From Dendrocalamus latiflorus (Eukaryota > Streptophyta > Magnoliopsida > Poales > Poaceae), in the NCBI GenBank assembly GCA_017311315.1, contig CM029647.1, positions 7,741,077 to 7,805,076 of the forward strand: DNA of 64,000 bases, written 5' to 3'. The notes beneath the pieces were generated by a model. The model was given only the letters and a program-made list of their open reading frames with translations, was not told the DNA's origin and searched no databases. This document shows, one piece after another, positions 35,622 to 46,194 of the stretch. Positions within the stretch are counted from its first letter, which is position 1, and every line of letters starts with the position of its first letter. A program made the position numbers and the translations under genes.

Positions 35622-38600
35622 ATGGGGAAGGAGGCCAGCGAGGAGGAGCAGCATCCAGACGGCGCAGGCGGCGGCGGCGGAGGCAGAGGAGGAAGGGGCG
35701 GTAGCGGCGGCGGCTTGCGCGGGGCGGGGCGGCTGCAATGCGTGGCGGCGCTCATGCTCGGCGTCGCCGTGCTGCTGTCGGCGGTGTTCTGGCTGCCGCC
35801 GTTCGCCCGGCGGGGCAGGGGGGCGGAGGGGCCGGATCCGGGCGCCGGGTTCGAAGGTGAGCGAATCTGCATTGCGAGATTTCGGTTTAGTTTTGGTTTC
35901 GCTTCGTGCGTCTGTGTCAATGCCCGACGAGTACTGGCTGTTTGTTCGATTTGGGTTTAGTTTGTGCCGGATTGGTGAATGCCCAATCTCTGCCGCTTTG
36001 GATCTGGATGTACGGAGTGAGCGGTTGCAACTTTGGGCGGAAATTTGAATAAACTGTGAGGAACCTGGTCAAGACGCTTCATGTTCTGTTTGGTTTGGAG
36101 CGCAAGATGGATTTTTTACAGCTCTATGCCTTATTCTCACCATGCTATTAGAGCATCGCCCGCTAATTTACTCGCATATGGCTGGTTTCCGGAAGATTTT
36201 GATGTTTGTATTTGATCTGTGTTGCGTAGGCATGTGTCGGTGCTATTATTGCCGAAGGAGTCAGGCGAGAAATTTTGGGAAAACGTTTGCTGCCAAATTG
36301 GTGCAATTGCCTTACCCTGAGTAATGGACGGGTTACCGTCTCAAACAGTGACTGAATTTTGGTGGACTGTCAGTGATGTTTGTGATGAATTTGTTTGGCA
36401 TACCAGCGTGATGTTATGGCACTATCATTCGAGGTAAGTTTTCATAGGGCTATGGAACTGTACAGTGGGCAGTCATGTGGTCTGCTAAAAGGATGGAGTT
36501 GTTGTCACGTCCCATTTCGCATTGTTCCAACAGCGGTAATAAAGGACTGGGCCGTAATAGATTACTAACCATGAATTTGAGATGTGACCTTTTTCCAAAC
36601 CATATGAATGTTCATGAATTATTACAAGGGTCTAAGGCGGAAACTTTGGGTGGTATTTACTAAAGTGGTACTTTTGGAGTGCTGTGGTGCGAATTTTTTC
36701 CATTTTAGTTTTAAGCAATTGCGGCATTCAATATTCTTTATTCGATTGTGTAAAGAGTACTAGACCCGTTATTACGGGGGTGTGCTTTTGGCTGCGGCTG
36801 AAGGTTTTTGGCCAAAAATGAATAGTAGCGGCAGAAAGAGGTGGCTTTTAGAAGGAAAAGGTGAGTGGTGTAAAAAGTGAGGGAGGGATGCGTGCGCAAA
36901 ACGGGAGTGAGACAAATGAGGTACGTGATGCGCCCGTGACTCCTTGACTTATTCTTAGAGTGAGACGGGAGCAAGAGAAGTGAAAAAACTGCTTTTAGAA
37001 GCCATGTGTTTGTATTGGCTTTTGACTTTTTCAAGCAGAAGCCAATACGAACATGTGTTGATCAGCGTTCGATATCATTTAGAGCCATATCTTGCATGAT
37101 GCAATCATGTAATGAGTTCATAGCACTATAACAGTAAGTACTTTATTTAACATATCTGTCTAATATACCTATATTTTTCAGCTGATATAGTGGCAAGCTT
37201 TAGGCTAAGGAAGACGGTTCCTGAGCTGAATGGAAATACATCTAAGCTCGAATTGGACATCTATGAGGAAATTGGCATCCCTAACTACACTGTACACCCT
37301 GCAACATCTTTTATTTATTTGTACATTTCTTGATATGTTCTTTCACATGCCCTAACCTGATGCTTGAATACCTATACAGGTAGTTGTAAATTTACTACAA
37401 CCATTAGTTGGATCAAACTGGACAACTGTCGTCTTCAGCATTGTGCCTTATCCAAAGAACTTGACTATATCATCAACATGGTTGAGCATTCTTAGGTCTT
37501 CTTTTATGTCCTTGGTTGTGCGGCAGTCAACACTCCAATTGACTGAGTCCCTATTTGGGAATTCATCTTCCTTTGAAGTGCTTAAATTCCCTGGAGGGAT
37601 AACAATAATTCCTCCACAAACTGCTTTTCTTCTTCAGAAACCCCATGCGACTTTTAATTTCACTTTGAATTTCCCAATCGACAAAGTACAAGACAGAACC
37701 GATGAGTTAAAGGATCAAATGAAGGCAGGACTACTACTCAATTCCTATGAGGTTAGTGCAACCTTTTGTCCTAGTTCCATTTTTGTCCATCTCCATTTTA
37801 ATTATAATTTAATAAGGTAATATAAGCATAAGTTTTGTTCATTTGATGGCACCACCTTTTAGTGATCTTCATTTTCAAATATGTCTGAAGATTTTGGGTA
37901 TTTGTTTCTTTTTGTAATTCGGGTTCCTCCATTTGTATGTGATGCAACCCACAATATAACCTTTTAGGCATGTAACAATTTGCATTTTATCCTCTTAATT
38001 TCTGGCATTATGTAACAAGGCCTCCACCAGGCACATTTGCTTGCATTACTTTGCAGGGGCATGTATGCAAATGCAGGTCTTTAAGTATGAGAGCATGCAG
38101 TGTTACAATAGGTTTATGCAATAGAATTATCAACTGCAGTAAGTATTTTTCGTTAGCATCACCTGGAAAATGCTTGTTATCCTTGGTTTCGTGCAGTAGT
38201 GAAGTGTGGTTTCTAAATAAGACAAAAAAAAAAAACTCGACCTGCAGGGGTACAAGACACCCCCCGGCATTAGCTTAAGAAGAAAGATCCTCTCACAGAT
38301 CGAGAAAATCCCCGAACCCTTGCCCCACCCTGACACAGCGACATCAGCCCAAGTGAGAGCGCCTAGGGGAGCTAACGCTCGGCCCAGACGACCTGGGCCC
38401 TGACCCTAACGACCAGCGATTGGGCGAGCCTTTCGGCCTGTGCTTTGGCTTATGGGGCAAGCGAGGGGATTTTTTTGCCCCCAGCCTGAGTCGAACCCAG
38501 GATCTGGGGGGTGCTACTAGAGCGCTCTACCACTACGATAGAGGCTCGTTCGCATTTCTAAATAAGACAAGATAAGCAAGACTATATATTTCCCTGTCTT

Positions 38601-41600
38601 AACATTCGAAGCTATCTCATTTTCTAATCTACGAGGGTGTCTCTCCCTATTGTCATATTCTATCTGATGATACTTCTCTCCTAGACTGTTAGGCACTATC
38701 CAGAAAACGAAAAAAGTACCAGGGATTTCAATCCATCTTACAAGGTTTTATCATGGAAAAATATGATGTTTTGTAGTGTACATTGCTCTCTTTTTCTTCT
38801 TTGATTGAGTTTCTTTTATTTTGCATTGCAGAATCTCTATATCAAATTGACGAATTTGCAAGGTTCAACAATTCTTCCTCCAACTACTGTTGAGACCTCC
38901 ATTGTTCTTGAAGTTGGGAATCACCAGCCATCTGTACCAAGGATGAAGCAGCTGGCGCAAACAATTACTAATTCATCTTCAGGAAACCTTGGTCTGAACC
39001 ATACTGTATTTGGCAGAGTAAAGCAGATAAGTCTTTCCTCCTATCTTAAACATTCTTTACATAGTGGGGGTGGTTCTGATGCACCTAGTCCAGCACCCAT
39101 GCACCATCATGGTCACCACCACCATCATCACCACCACCATGGTCATAAGGACAGCAGGCATTTGGCTCCTCCTGCTCCAATACATTTCCCTGCACATCAA
39201 CCCAGATATGGTGCTCCACCTCCATCTGGGTGTCCATATGGCAAAAAGTCAAAAAACAGGGCTCCTGTAACGCCAGCGGCTGAGCCTGTAACCAATGATC
39301 ACCATTCTGCTTCTCCTGCTGCTTCACCGCCTCATCCATTGTCACGTTCGCCTGTTCGTCATTCTCCGCATGATCCCATCATGCACAGTAGGTCACCTAT
39401 TCCATCCCCTCCAGTTCTTCCAGAGCCACCTTTACCCGCTGTTTCTTTTGCTTATGCACATCCTCCAAGTGAACATAGAACAAGAACAGGTCCTCCTGCT
39501 AGAATGTCATCTGTGCCCCCAGCACCTCATTCATGTGAGTCCTTTTCTGCGTTGTATTTTCCCAACTGTTAGTGATTGTTAGCTTTTCTTGTGGATAAAC
39601 TTTTACAGTTTTACCCCCAGCTTAGGAAGCATAATTTTGTTATGAAAAAAAAGTCCAATTTACAACCTTGAAATCTAGTCTTGGTTCGATTTTCAACCAT
39701 CAACTTTGAAACCATTCGAATTGGGATCTCGAACTAACGAAACCGTCTACTATACCCCCAACCCAAAACCTGGATGGTTTTCTACTGATGTGCCGTCCAC
39801 GTGGATCCTAGTTGGAATCATGTGTCGTCCACATGGATCCCAGCGGAGCCCAACATGCCTTTTTTCAATTTCCTTTTTCGTATGTTTTCTTCCTTCTTTT
39901 TCCCCCTTCAGCCCACAAGCCCATTCCCCATTTCCTCCTATCTAACATATACATAAAAGAGATGAGAGGGTTTGCTCTTAGCTCAAGAAGATGAAGGGAT
40001 GCCAAAAAATCCCTGCTCCCAACCTACCAAAGGGGTATTATAACCCTCTCAAAGAAACTAGCTTTTGGAGTAAGATTCAGCACAAAACAGCTGAAGCTGG
40101 CAGCACCACCAACATATGGTCAGTCGTACCAGCTTCCTCTGCAACTGCTAGAAACATAGCTGTTATGGTAGTTGCTAGTCATACCGCTCTCAGGTGGTGG
40201 TCGGACCGCCACAAAGGCCGGACAGACCGCCAGACAAAAACTAGGAGAATAGCTCTTTGGAAAAAAAAACAACCGACTATAAAAGCCCGATTGGACCGCA
40301 TAGGCCGATCATACCGCCCTAGACAGCTAGGGATGGCAATCGGGCGCGGCGGGTATGGGTAGTGCTCGCCCATACCCGTACCTGCGACCCCGATTTACGC
40401 CCACGGGTATACCCGCGAAGGATGATGGGTGAAGAACATCGCCCATACCTGTCGCCCGTGGGCATACCCGTTTACCCGTGAACTGAGAGTCACCATCTGA
40501 GAGTTAAACTAATGACAGGTACATATAAGCAGTAGCTGTTGCTAGGAAAGATAATAGCTATTAAAAATTTTTATAACAATCAATAGTAATTAGAGATATG
40601 CAAAAGATTATAACAATCAATAGCAATTAGAGATATTGCTATGGCTGCGCCACCTATCAATCTATTTCGTGAGTAAATGGACGGGGTGGGTACGGGTGGA
40701 GCTTACCCATACCCGTGCCCGTTTACCCGACGGGTAGAGTGTTCCCCCATTTCCATACCCGTGGATAAAGAAAATGGACATGTTCTTTTCCTCCGAAGCT
40801 GGCGGCTTTTGGCTTTTGCTACAGTACCTAATTTTCAAACGGAGTATTTTCTCAAGACGGGGTCTACAAGTTAAACGATCTACATGTTAAAAGTCCAACA
40901 TCTGTACCTGCCAAAATCGCAAGTGAGTATCTATCTCTTCGTAATCTGTATTGTAAACAGCCAAAATTCAAAAATTTCAGCAAAAAACCATAAGCCGCAG
41001 CCGTTGCCAAACAGGCCCAATATCCCGTACCTGGCTTTATTAGGGTATTTATCCAGGGGTATACGGGTAAACGGGCACAATTGCCATCCCTAAGCACAGT
41101 TCAGAGAATTGCTCCCCAGCGGTTCTATCAACAACACATTATTGGTCATATCGTTGCCCAGTCAGACCGGCCAGCGTATGGCGGTCAGACCACTGACCAT
41201 CCAAGATATGGTGATCGAACCACTTTGCAAAATTTAACAAAGGCCAGATTGCATGTAATTCAATCAATTTGCAAAACACATCTGCAAATTGTAGTATCAT
41301 GCAAACAAAAGTTAAAACATAATTTATGATAAGTTGCAAAACACATTTGTATACTTTAGAATCATACCACAAGTAGGTGCACGGACCTCAATCGTTTGCA
41401 AGACACATTTGCAAATTATAGTCCCAGTCAACAAGGATTATGTATAAGCTTTAACTATATGCAAAATAAATTTGCAAATACTAACATCATACCAAGCTAG
41501 AGCAAGCATATTGAGTTATCAATACATGATACACTTAAGCTACTAGTTAATACTCATTTTAATAGTACGGTAATCTATACTAGTATTCTGGTCTCTTAAC

Positions 41601-43347
41601 CAAACACTGAGACCGATAAAATACTAGTAATATATTCTTAGCCTACATTAGTCATAATTTTGCCTTGAGTAACCTCTTGAATCTTAATGACACACATCAA
41701 TACATCGAGTCCAGGTTTTTGTCTTGTGCATCAACACATGATGCAAACCACCACTTGACCTTCATTAATATATGATGGTCTTCATTTGACTTGATGATGA
41801 TCAACTTATAATCATCTTCTCTTTGGGATTTTGACTTGATGCTTATCAACTCATGATGATCATCTCTTATTCCCGAACCTTGACTTGATGACGATCAACA
41901 CATGACGTCATCCCAGGTCATCCTCATCATGGGACACATTCTATTTTACCAAATTAAAAAGTCTCACAAATCGATTATCATTAATGACCAAAATTTACCA
42001 TTAACTTATAATGGCGGGTTTAGATTCTTCACATCTGCTGCTACGAGCGCGCAAGTGTCGCGTCGCCGTTTGCCCCTGTTGCCCTTGATTGTCACTGCTG
42101 CCACAAAGTTATTACCTGACCACTTTCTATTGCTCTTCCCCTTAACTGCTGCCTCGTCGCCTCACCATCGTCCAGGGTCGCACGCCACCGAGGCCTTCAA
42201 ACGAGGCCTGGCTATCGCTCCCAAACCCAGGTGAACTCTATCTTCTTCCTTCCTCCCCCTCTAATTATTGTACTCACTCCCCTTCCCCTGTCGTAGGTTT
42301 GGTCCAGTGCACCCTCGCCACACCATCTTAGTCTCTCCACGAGCTTGTGGAGTGTCGGGTAGGGGTCCACGCTGGAGGTGGTGATCTAGCGGAGGAGCTC
42401 TGCGGCGGCGGTGGCCGAGGTAGAGCTGATGGTGGAGGGCACGGGGGATGAAGAGGAAGCGGCTGTCGAGGCTCGGGGGGAGGAGAGGGAGCGGCGGCAC
42501 ACGTCTAGGTGAGATGGGCGCAACACCGGTGAGGTCTAGCCCAGCCTTTGCCGGTGCTACATTGGAGAAGGGGGAGAGGGGGAGATGATAGCGTGAAGAG
42601 AGTGAATAGGGGAGAAAGAAGAAAGGAGAGGAGAGGATGACATGTGGGCCCCATAAATATTTTTTTTGGTTTTATTTATTGAGTGGCTGCCATGTCATCG
42701 AAAACAAGCTTATACGTCAAAACCACTAACATGTAGGTGCTACATCAAACAAAACCACCATGGTTTGGGTTCAACGGGTAAAGTATATGGTTTCGTTTAT
42801 CAAGGTCCCGATTCGAACAAATTTTGAGTTGAGGGTTGAAAATCGAACCGAGGTAAGAGTTCAAGGTTGTAAATTGGACTTTTTTCCTTTTGTTATTCTT
42901 GGGATTTACTTGCACCAAATTAGAATGATTTATTGTCTAACAGAAAAGTTTAATCATGTAGTGATGGCATAAGGCAATGAACAGTCAAATTGAGCAAGCC
43001 ATTCTGCATAAGTCTCATACGCATGTCTACTGTGCTGGGCTTTTGCTCCCTTTTCAGTTTCTATTGAGATCTGAATTATGCAATCATTTGAGAATCATGC
43101 ATTGCTTTCCTTCCCAATCTAACAATAGTTTCATTAAGATGGAATTGATGAACCTATGCTTACTGTCTATTTTATGGTTCAATCTGCTTACGCTGATCTA
43201 CTCGTTCCTGTTTAGCATGTTTACTTTATGTAGCATCGTTTATTCACAATCTGTTGCACTATTGCAGCTTATGCTACCCGGAGGCCGTGGAGTTCCTGTC
43301 ATTGGGTCCTGGTACCCCTTATGTGTATCCTATTGAGCCTACTATGA
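35622..43347 (+). CDS. DUF7036-type membrane protein, function unknown
   Basis: Exons are 35622-35856, 37182-37291, 37380-37751, 38832-39534 and, tentatively, 43268-43347, giving about 499 aa. The N-terminus is Gly-rich and cytosolic, followed by one membrane span at about residues 40-58 ('CVAALMLGVAVLLSAVFWL'), consistent with a type II anchor. A conserved extracytosolic region with several N-x-S/T sites follows ('VVVNLLQPLVGSNWTTVVFS', 'NLTISSTWLSILRSSFMSLV'). Exon 4 adds a low-complexity tail with a His run (about residues 330-344) and Pro/Ser-rich stretches. The proposed last exon gives a hydrophobic end ('HWVLVPLMCILLSLL'), possibly a GPI-type signal. It is chosen only because it keeps frame and follows a good acceptor. 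Start: ATG at 35622 in a GC-rich exon. Introns hold a MITE, a SINE and a 3.2-kb MULE. Confidence 0.85.
36776..37056. mobile_element. MITE-like element in DUF7036 intron 1
   Basis: It is a close relative of 9786-10076, with the same order of blocks including 'aaaatgaatagtag', 'gtgagggagggatgcgtgcg' and 'agaagccaatacgaac'. The ends are imperfect inverted repeats. Confidence 0.55.
38226..38554 (-). mobile_element. tRNA-derived SINE with poly(T) tail, in DUF7036 intron 3
   Basis: Read on the minus strand it starts 'gcgaacgagcctctatcg'. It has an A-box-like 'gtagtggtagagcgc' and a B-box 'gggttcgactc' (internal RNA polymerase III promoter), and ends in a T run. It is flanked by a perfect 16-bp duplication TTTCTAAATAAGACAA (38210-38225 and 38555-38570). 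Poly(T) tails are known for some grass SINEs such as p-SINE1. The tRNA-like head is not a functional tRNA gene. Confidence 0.88.
40328..41092. mobile_element. hAT-like TIR element nested in the MULE
   Basis: The termini TAGGGATGGCAAT and ATTGCCATCCCTA (right end read with 'ttgccatcccta') are perfect complements, and subterminal zones repeat 'acccgt' and 'gggta' words. This resembles grass hAT non-autonomous elements. The flanking octamers (TAGACAGC and AGCACAGT) share only a core ACAG, so the TSD is not confirmed. A further MITE-like segment (about 40796-41012) lies inside. Confidence 0.6.
42010..42560 (+). other. GC-rich, gene-like cargo of the MULE
   Basis: A GC-rich block with an 'cccaaacccag|gtgaactc' donor-like site (about 42229) and a 'cctgtcgtag|gtttgg' acceptor-like site (about 42296) reads like a captured exon-intron-exon piece. 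No domain is recognisable and frames are short. MULEs are known to capture host gene fragments (Pack-MULEs), but a donor gene was not identified. Confidence 0.35.
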
Positions 43348-44147
43348 CGAATGAAATATGCGGCTAGCTGCGGCTAGCCAGATGTAAATTATAGATGTTT
43401 CCAAGAAAGAGAGGATGAGGCACCACCGGTCGGTCTTATCTGGTTATAGCCAGCCGATCAGCTCCTGGGCGGGTGGTGAAGCACAACACAGAGCGTGCTG
43501 CGATACTTGTTAGTGCATGTAAATATGTGTAGGTATAAGGCAAATGGGCAAGAAGCAGCTGTGCGTAGTGGTCAAAGCCACGGGGGTGGCAGGCCCTTGT
43601 CTAGTACATGCATGCTTGCCCGGGTTTGCTGTGTACTACTGCTGTTCAGAAGTGAATCTTCAAGTGTAAAGGCCTTTTTTTTACATGAGAGGGCATAGCA
43701 TTTGCCTCCGATTTTCGGGGCCCTGTTTTGCGTCTACGCTCTTGAGCATTTTTGCTGCGAGCTTATAATTTTGAGCTGGTAATCCTATTTGTACTTGCCT
43801 GTAAAATTCTGTCAGTTGGCTTTCCTTTGTGCTCGTGTTGCTACGTGCAAAGTTGCTGGATAGGGCTCAGAAACTGTCGGAGAGATTGCATGGGTTGTAG
43901 TGTACAAATGAAGGGAAACAGCCGGCCCGAGGTTACGAGTATCTGACGCAAGAGGGAGAGAGAGAGAGGCCCAGACAAACGGTCTTGGAGGTTCGACGCT
44001 CGCGGGCTGACTCGCGGCAGGTTAGCGATCCGCCGCGCTGGACGCGTGCGACCTGGCCGGGCGCTGCTTGTTGGATTGGCTGGCTGCGCTCGGCTCGGTC
44101 CACGTGCGCCCATCGATCCACCGGCGCTGTGATCCCGCTCCATTCGG
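43348..44147. other. DUF7036 3' flank
   Basis: The first few hundred bases are probably 3' UTR. 43930-44140 is GC-rich without a domain. No gene was recognised. Confidence 0.4.
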
Positions 44148-44412
44148 CTTGAGTTTTTAATTTCTAACTTATTTTGTATTATTTATAAATTTCGTTTTTT
44201 ATACTTTAAACTATTTTGAGCTTTTTTCTGGTTTTTTCTTCTCGTATTTGTTTGTATTATATGTGATGGGTTAACATATTTTTCCTATTTTTAATTTTTT
44301 AAATTTAATTATGCTAAATAAGTCTTCGTCAGCTACATTATTTTTTTTTCAATCAGCTACAGTGCTTTTTAGGTATAAACTACTTAAAAAAGCTTTTTTG
44401 AGCTGGGCCTAA
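44148..44412. mobile_element. MITE-like element of the five-copy family
   Basis: It has the same block order as 35075-35325: 'ttatttataaatttcg', 'gtatttgtttgtattat', 'tttaaatttaattatgctaa', 'agctacagtgc'. It is AT-rich and non-coding. Confidence 0.5.
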
Positions 44413-45128
44413 CGCTCGCAAACAGGCGCTTCACTCGCCGTCAGGGTGAGGCGGTGGCACGGCAGGGAAGCCTGCGTTGGCCGCTGGATCCATCGATGTG
44501 ATGCCAAGCCCGGTTTGCCAGTGCGCGCAGTGCAGGCTGCCTGCCAGGTGAGCCAAGCCCGGCACGCTGCGCCGGCCGGCCGGCCGGGCCGTAGCACCCG
44601 GGGTTCTGTTAGGAGGATCCAGTGCCATACCAGCCAACTACCAGCGCGGCGTGCGGCGGTTGGTGCCCCGTCGGTTGGTTACTAGTCTACTCCGCTTCAC
44701 TTGCGCTGCGGAATTACCGTCAAGCCCTCGATCGCTGCTACGCCGAGCTGCCGACGGCTACTATGAACCGTCATGCCTGCCTGTACGACCGAGTACCGGG
44801 TCGTAACTGAGCAGCAGTGCGGCAGGCAACAGACACAGCATTAACTGCATGCATCACGCACCAGCTCAACAGCCGCCTGCCCATCGTCCAACCGCATTTA
44901 CACCCTCTTCAATTGGAGAGCGGCCGTCGCCATTCGCGGTCACCTCCTCGCCTGGCCGAACCCTATGCATCCCGTGCTGTGTTGTGTTACACACCCAATC
45001 ACCCATCGATCTCACGCACGTACGTACATAAAATGTACACGCGCGCGCAAAACACCACTACCGCTACATACTAGAGCCTCCTCCTCCCTCACCACCCTAC
45101 ACGCGTTCCAGTGCCACCCAGCCTCGCC
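44413..45128. other. 5' flank of the small intronless gene
   Basis: GC-rich intergenic DNA with a (CCGG)-type palindrome at about 44571-44588. Near 45027 a TATA-like 'cataaaat' lies about 100 bp before the start codon at 45129, followed by pyrimidine-rich leader sequence. The minus and plus frames here have no domains. Confidence 0.4.
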
Positions 45129-45614
45129 ATGATGAGTTTGAGCAGCAGCTTCTCCTACCACAAGCTCAAGAAGCTCCCACCTCCTGATGGCCAGCAAGAT
45201 CACCAGGATCACTACCCCACCATCTCAGTACAAGACTGCTACCACCGTGCGGGCGCCGTAGTCGCCAGGAGGAGGATAACGTGGAGGTCGTTCGCCGGCG
45301 GCGGCTGCGGTGGGCGGCGTCGGAGGCCGCGGCTGAGGATCTCGAGCCTGGCGAGGGTGCTGCGGAGGAAGGCGGCTGCTGTGGGCGACAGGGTGAGGGC
45401 GTCGGTGGCCAAGGTGGTGACGCGGCTCAAGGAAGGGAGGCCCTACATCGGGGACCTCTTCGCCGGCAACTACATGTTCATGCAGGTCACGCCGTCGCCC
45501 ACCATGGCCGGCTTGGACAAGGGCTTCTTGCCCTACTACTACGGGAAGACCAAGGGCAAGCCCGGGTCCTTAAGCTGCTTGCACCCTGTTCCTGGGGTAC
45601 TGTACAAGGTTTAA
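45129..45614 (+). CDS. Small basic protein, function unknown, intronless
   Basis: A single exon of 161 aa. The start is the first of two adjacent ATGs at 45129, in a GC-rich leader. The N-terminal third is Ser/Pro/Gln-rich ('MMSLSSSFSYHKLKKLPPPD'). The middle is strongly basic and probably helical ('RRRRPRLRISSLARVLRRKA'). The C-terminal half is ordered-looking: 'YIGDLFAGNYMFMQVTPSPT', then Gly/Tyr/Lys-rich 'GFLPYYYGKTKGKPG', ending 'LHPVPGVLYKV'. No signal peptide or membrane span is evident. I do not recognise a characterised family. The coherent frame, composition and plausible promoter support a real gene. Confidence 0.65.
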   Translation: MMSLSSSFSYHKLKKLPPPDGQQDHQDHYPTISVQDCYHRAGAVVARRRITWRSFAGGGCGGRRRRPRLRISSLARVLRRKAAAVGDRVRASVAKVVTRLKEGRPYIGDLFAGNYMFMQVTPSPTMAGLDKGFLPYYYGKTKGKPGSLSCLHPVPGVLYKV

Positions 45615-46189
45615 TCGATAGTTCCATCGATCGTATGAGTAGGTAACTGCTCGTGTTTATACGTACTGTCAAAATAATGAGCAAAGAAAAGTTGGTTCGG
45701 CTTGATTTTTCGGGCTTAATTTGTGCAACAGCCATTCTTAATTTCCTTAAGATTTTCGTTGTTTATCTTCTGGCCGAGCTATTTATTCCATCGGGCTGCA
45801 TGATCTGGGTAAATCCATGTCTTGTTTCTTAAAACATTTCTGTTATTTCAGCATTATTTGCCATAATTTAATGAGCCATGTTCAAATTCAATCGTTAAAG
45901 CTTGTTTGGATGCAGAATTTCCTGTGTTCCAAACAAACCCTATGATCGATCAGTTCATGCGGACTCGGCCACTTGAATGGAGCTTGTGGTGATCATCCAT
46001 TTTTCTCTCGATCAACTTAAGGATTTTTAAAGCCAGCCCCACGGTATGAAAGGTAAATATTGAATTTAGGCCGAACCGTTGAGATTGAATTCCACAGGGT
46101 GGATCATGCATGCCCAGCTATGCATGGTGTATGCTGCACAGGATGTGAGGACTCTTTCTCTTGTTCAATCACATGGCCTAGTTGCGTTG
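45615..46189. other. 3' flank up to the gypsy element
   Basis: AT-rich DNA with probable 3' UTR. No other feature is seen before the CACTG target duplication at 46190-46194. Confidence 0.4.
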
Positions 46190-46194
46190 CACTG

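Larger units (their letters stand above)
39644..42887. mobile_element. Mutator-like element (MULE), 3244 bp, in DUF7036 intron 4
   Basis: The ends are long imperfect inverted repeats of roughly 150 bp. The left begins GAAAAAAAAGTCCAATTTAC, and the right, read inverted, begins GGAAAAAAGTCCAATTTAC; both continue through 'ttggttcgattttcaacc'-type sequence. The 9-bp target duplication is TTTTGTTAT (39635-39643 and 42888-42896), which is diagnostic for Mutator. No transposase is visible. The interior holds 'cggtcagaccg'-rich repeat DNA, a nested TIR element (40328-41092) and a GC-rich block (42010-42560). Without it the host intron would be only about 490 bp. Confidence 0.9.

Noticed and set aside
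38470..38554. tRNA gene on the minus strand
   Set aside because: The A- and B-box-like sequences belong to a SINE with a 16-bp TSD and a T tail; a full cloverleaf with a normal anticodon arm and acceptor stem is not visible.
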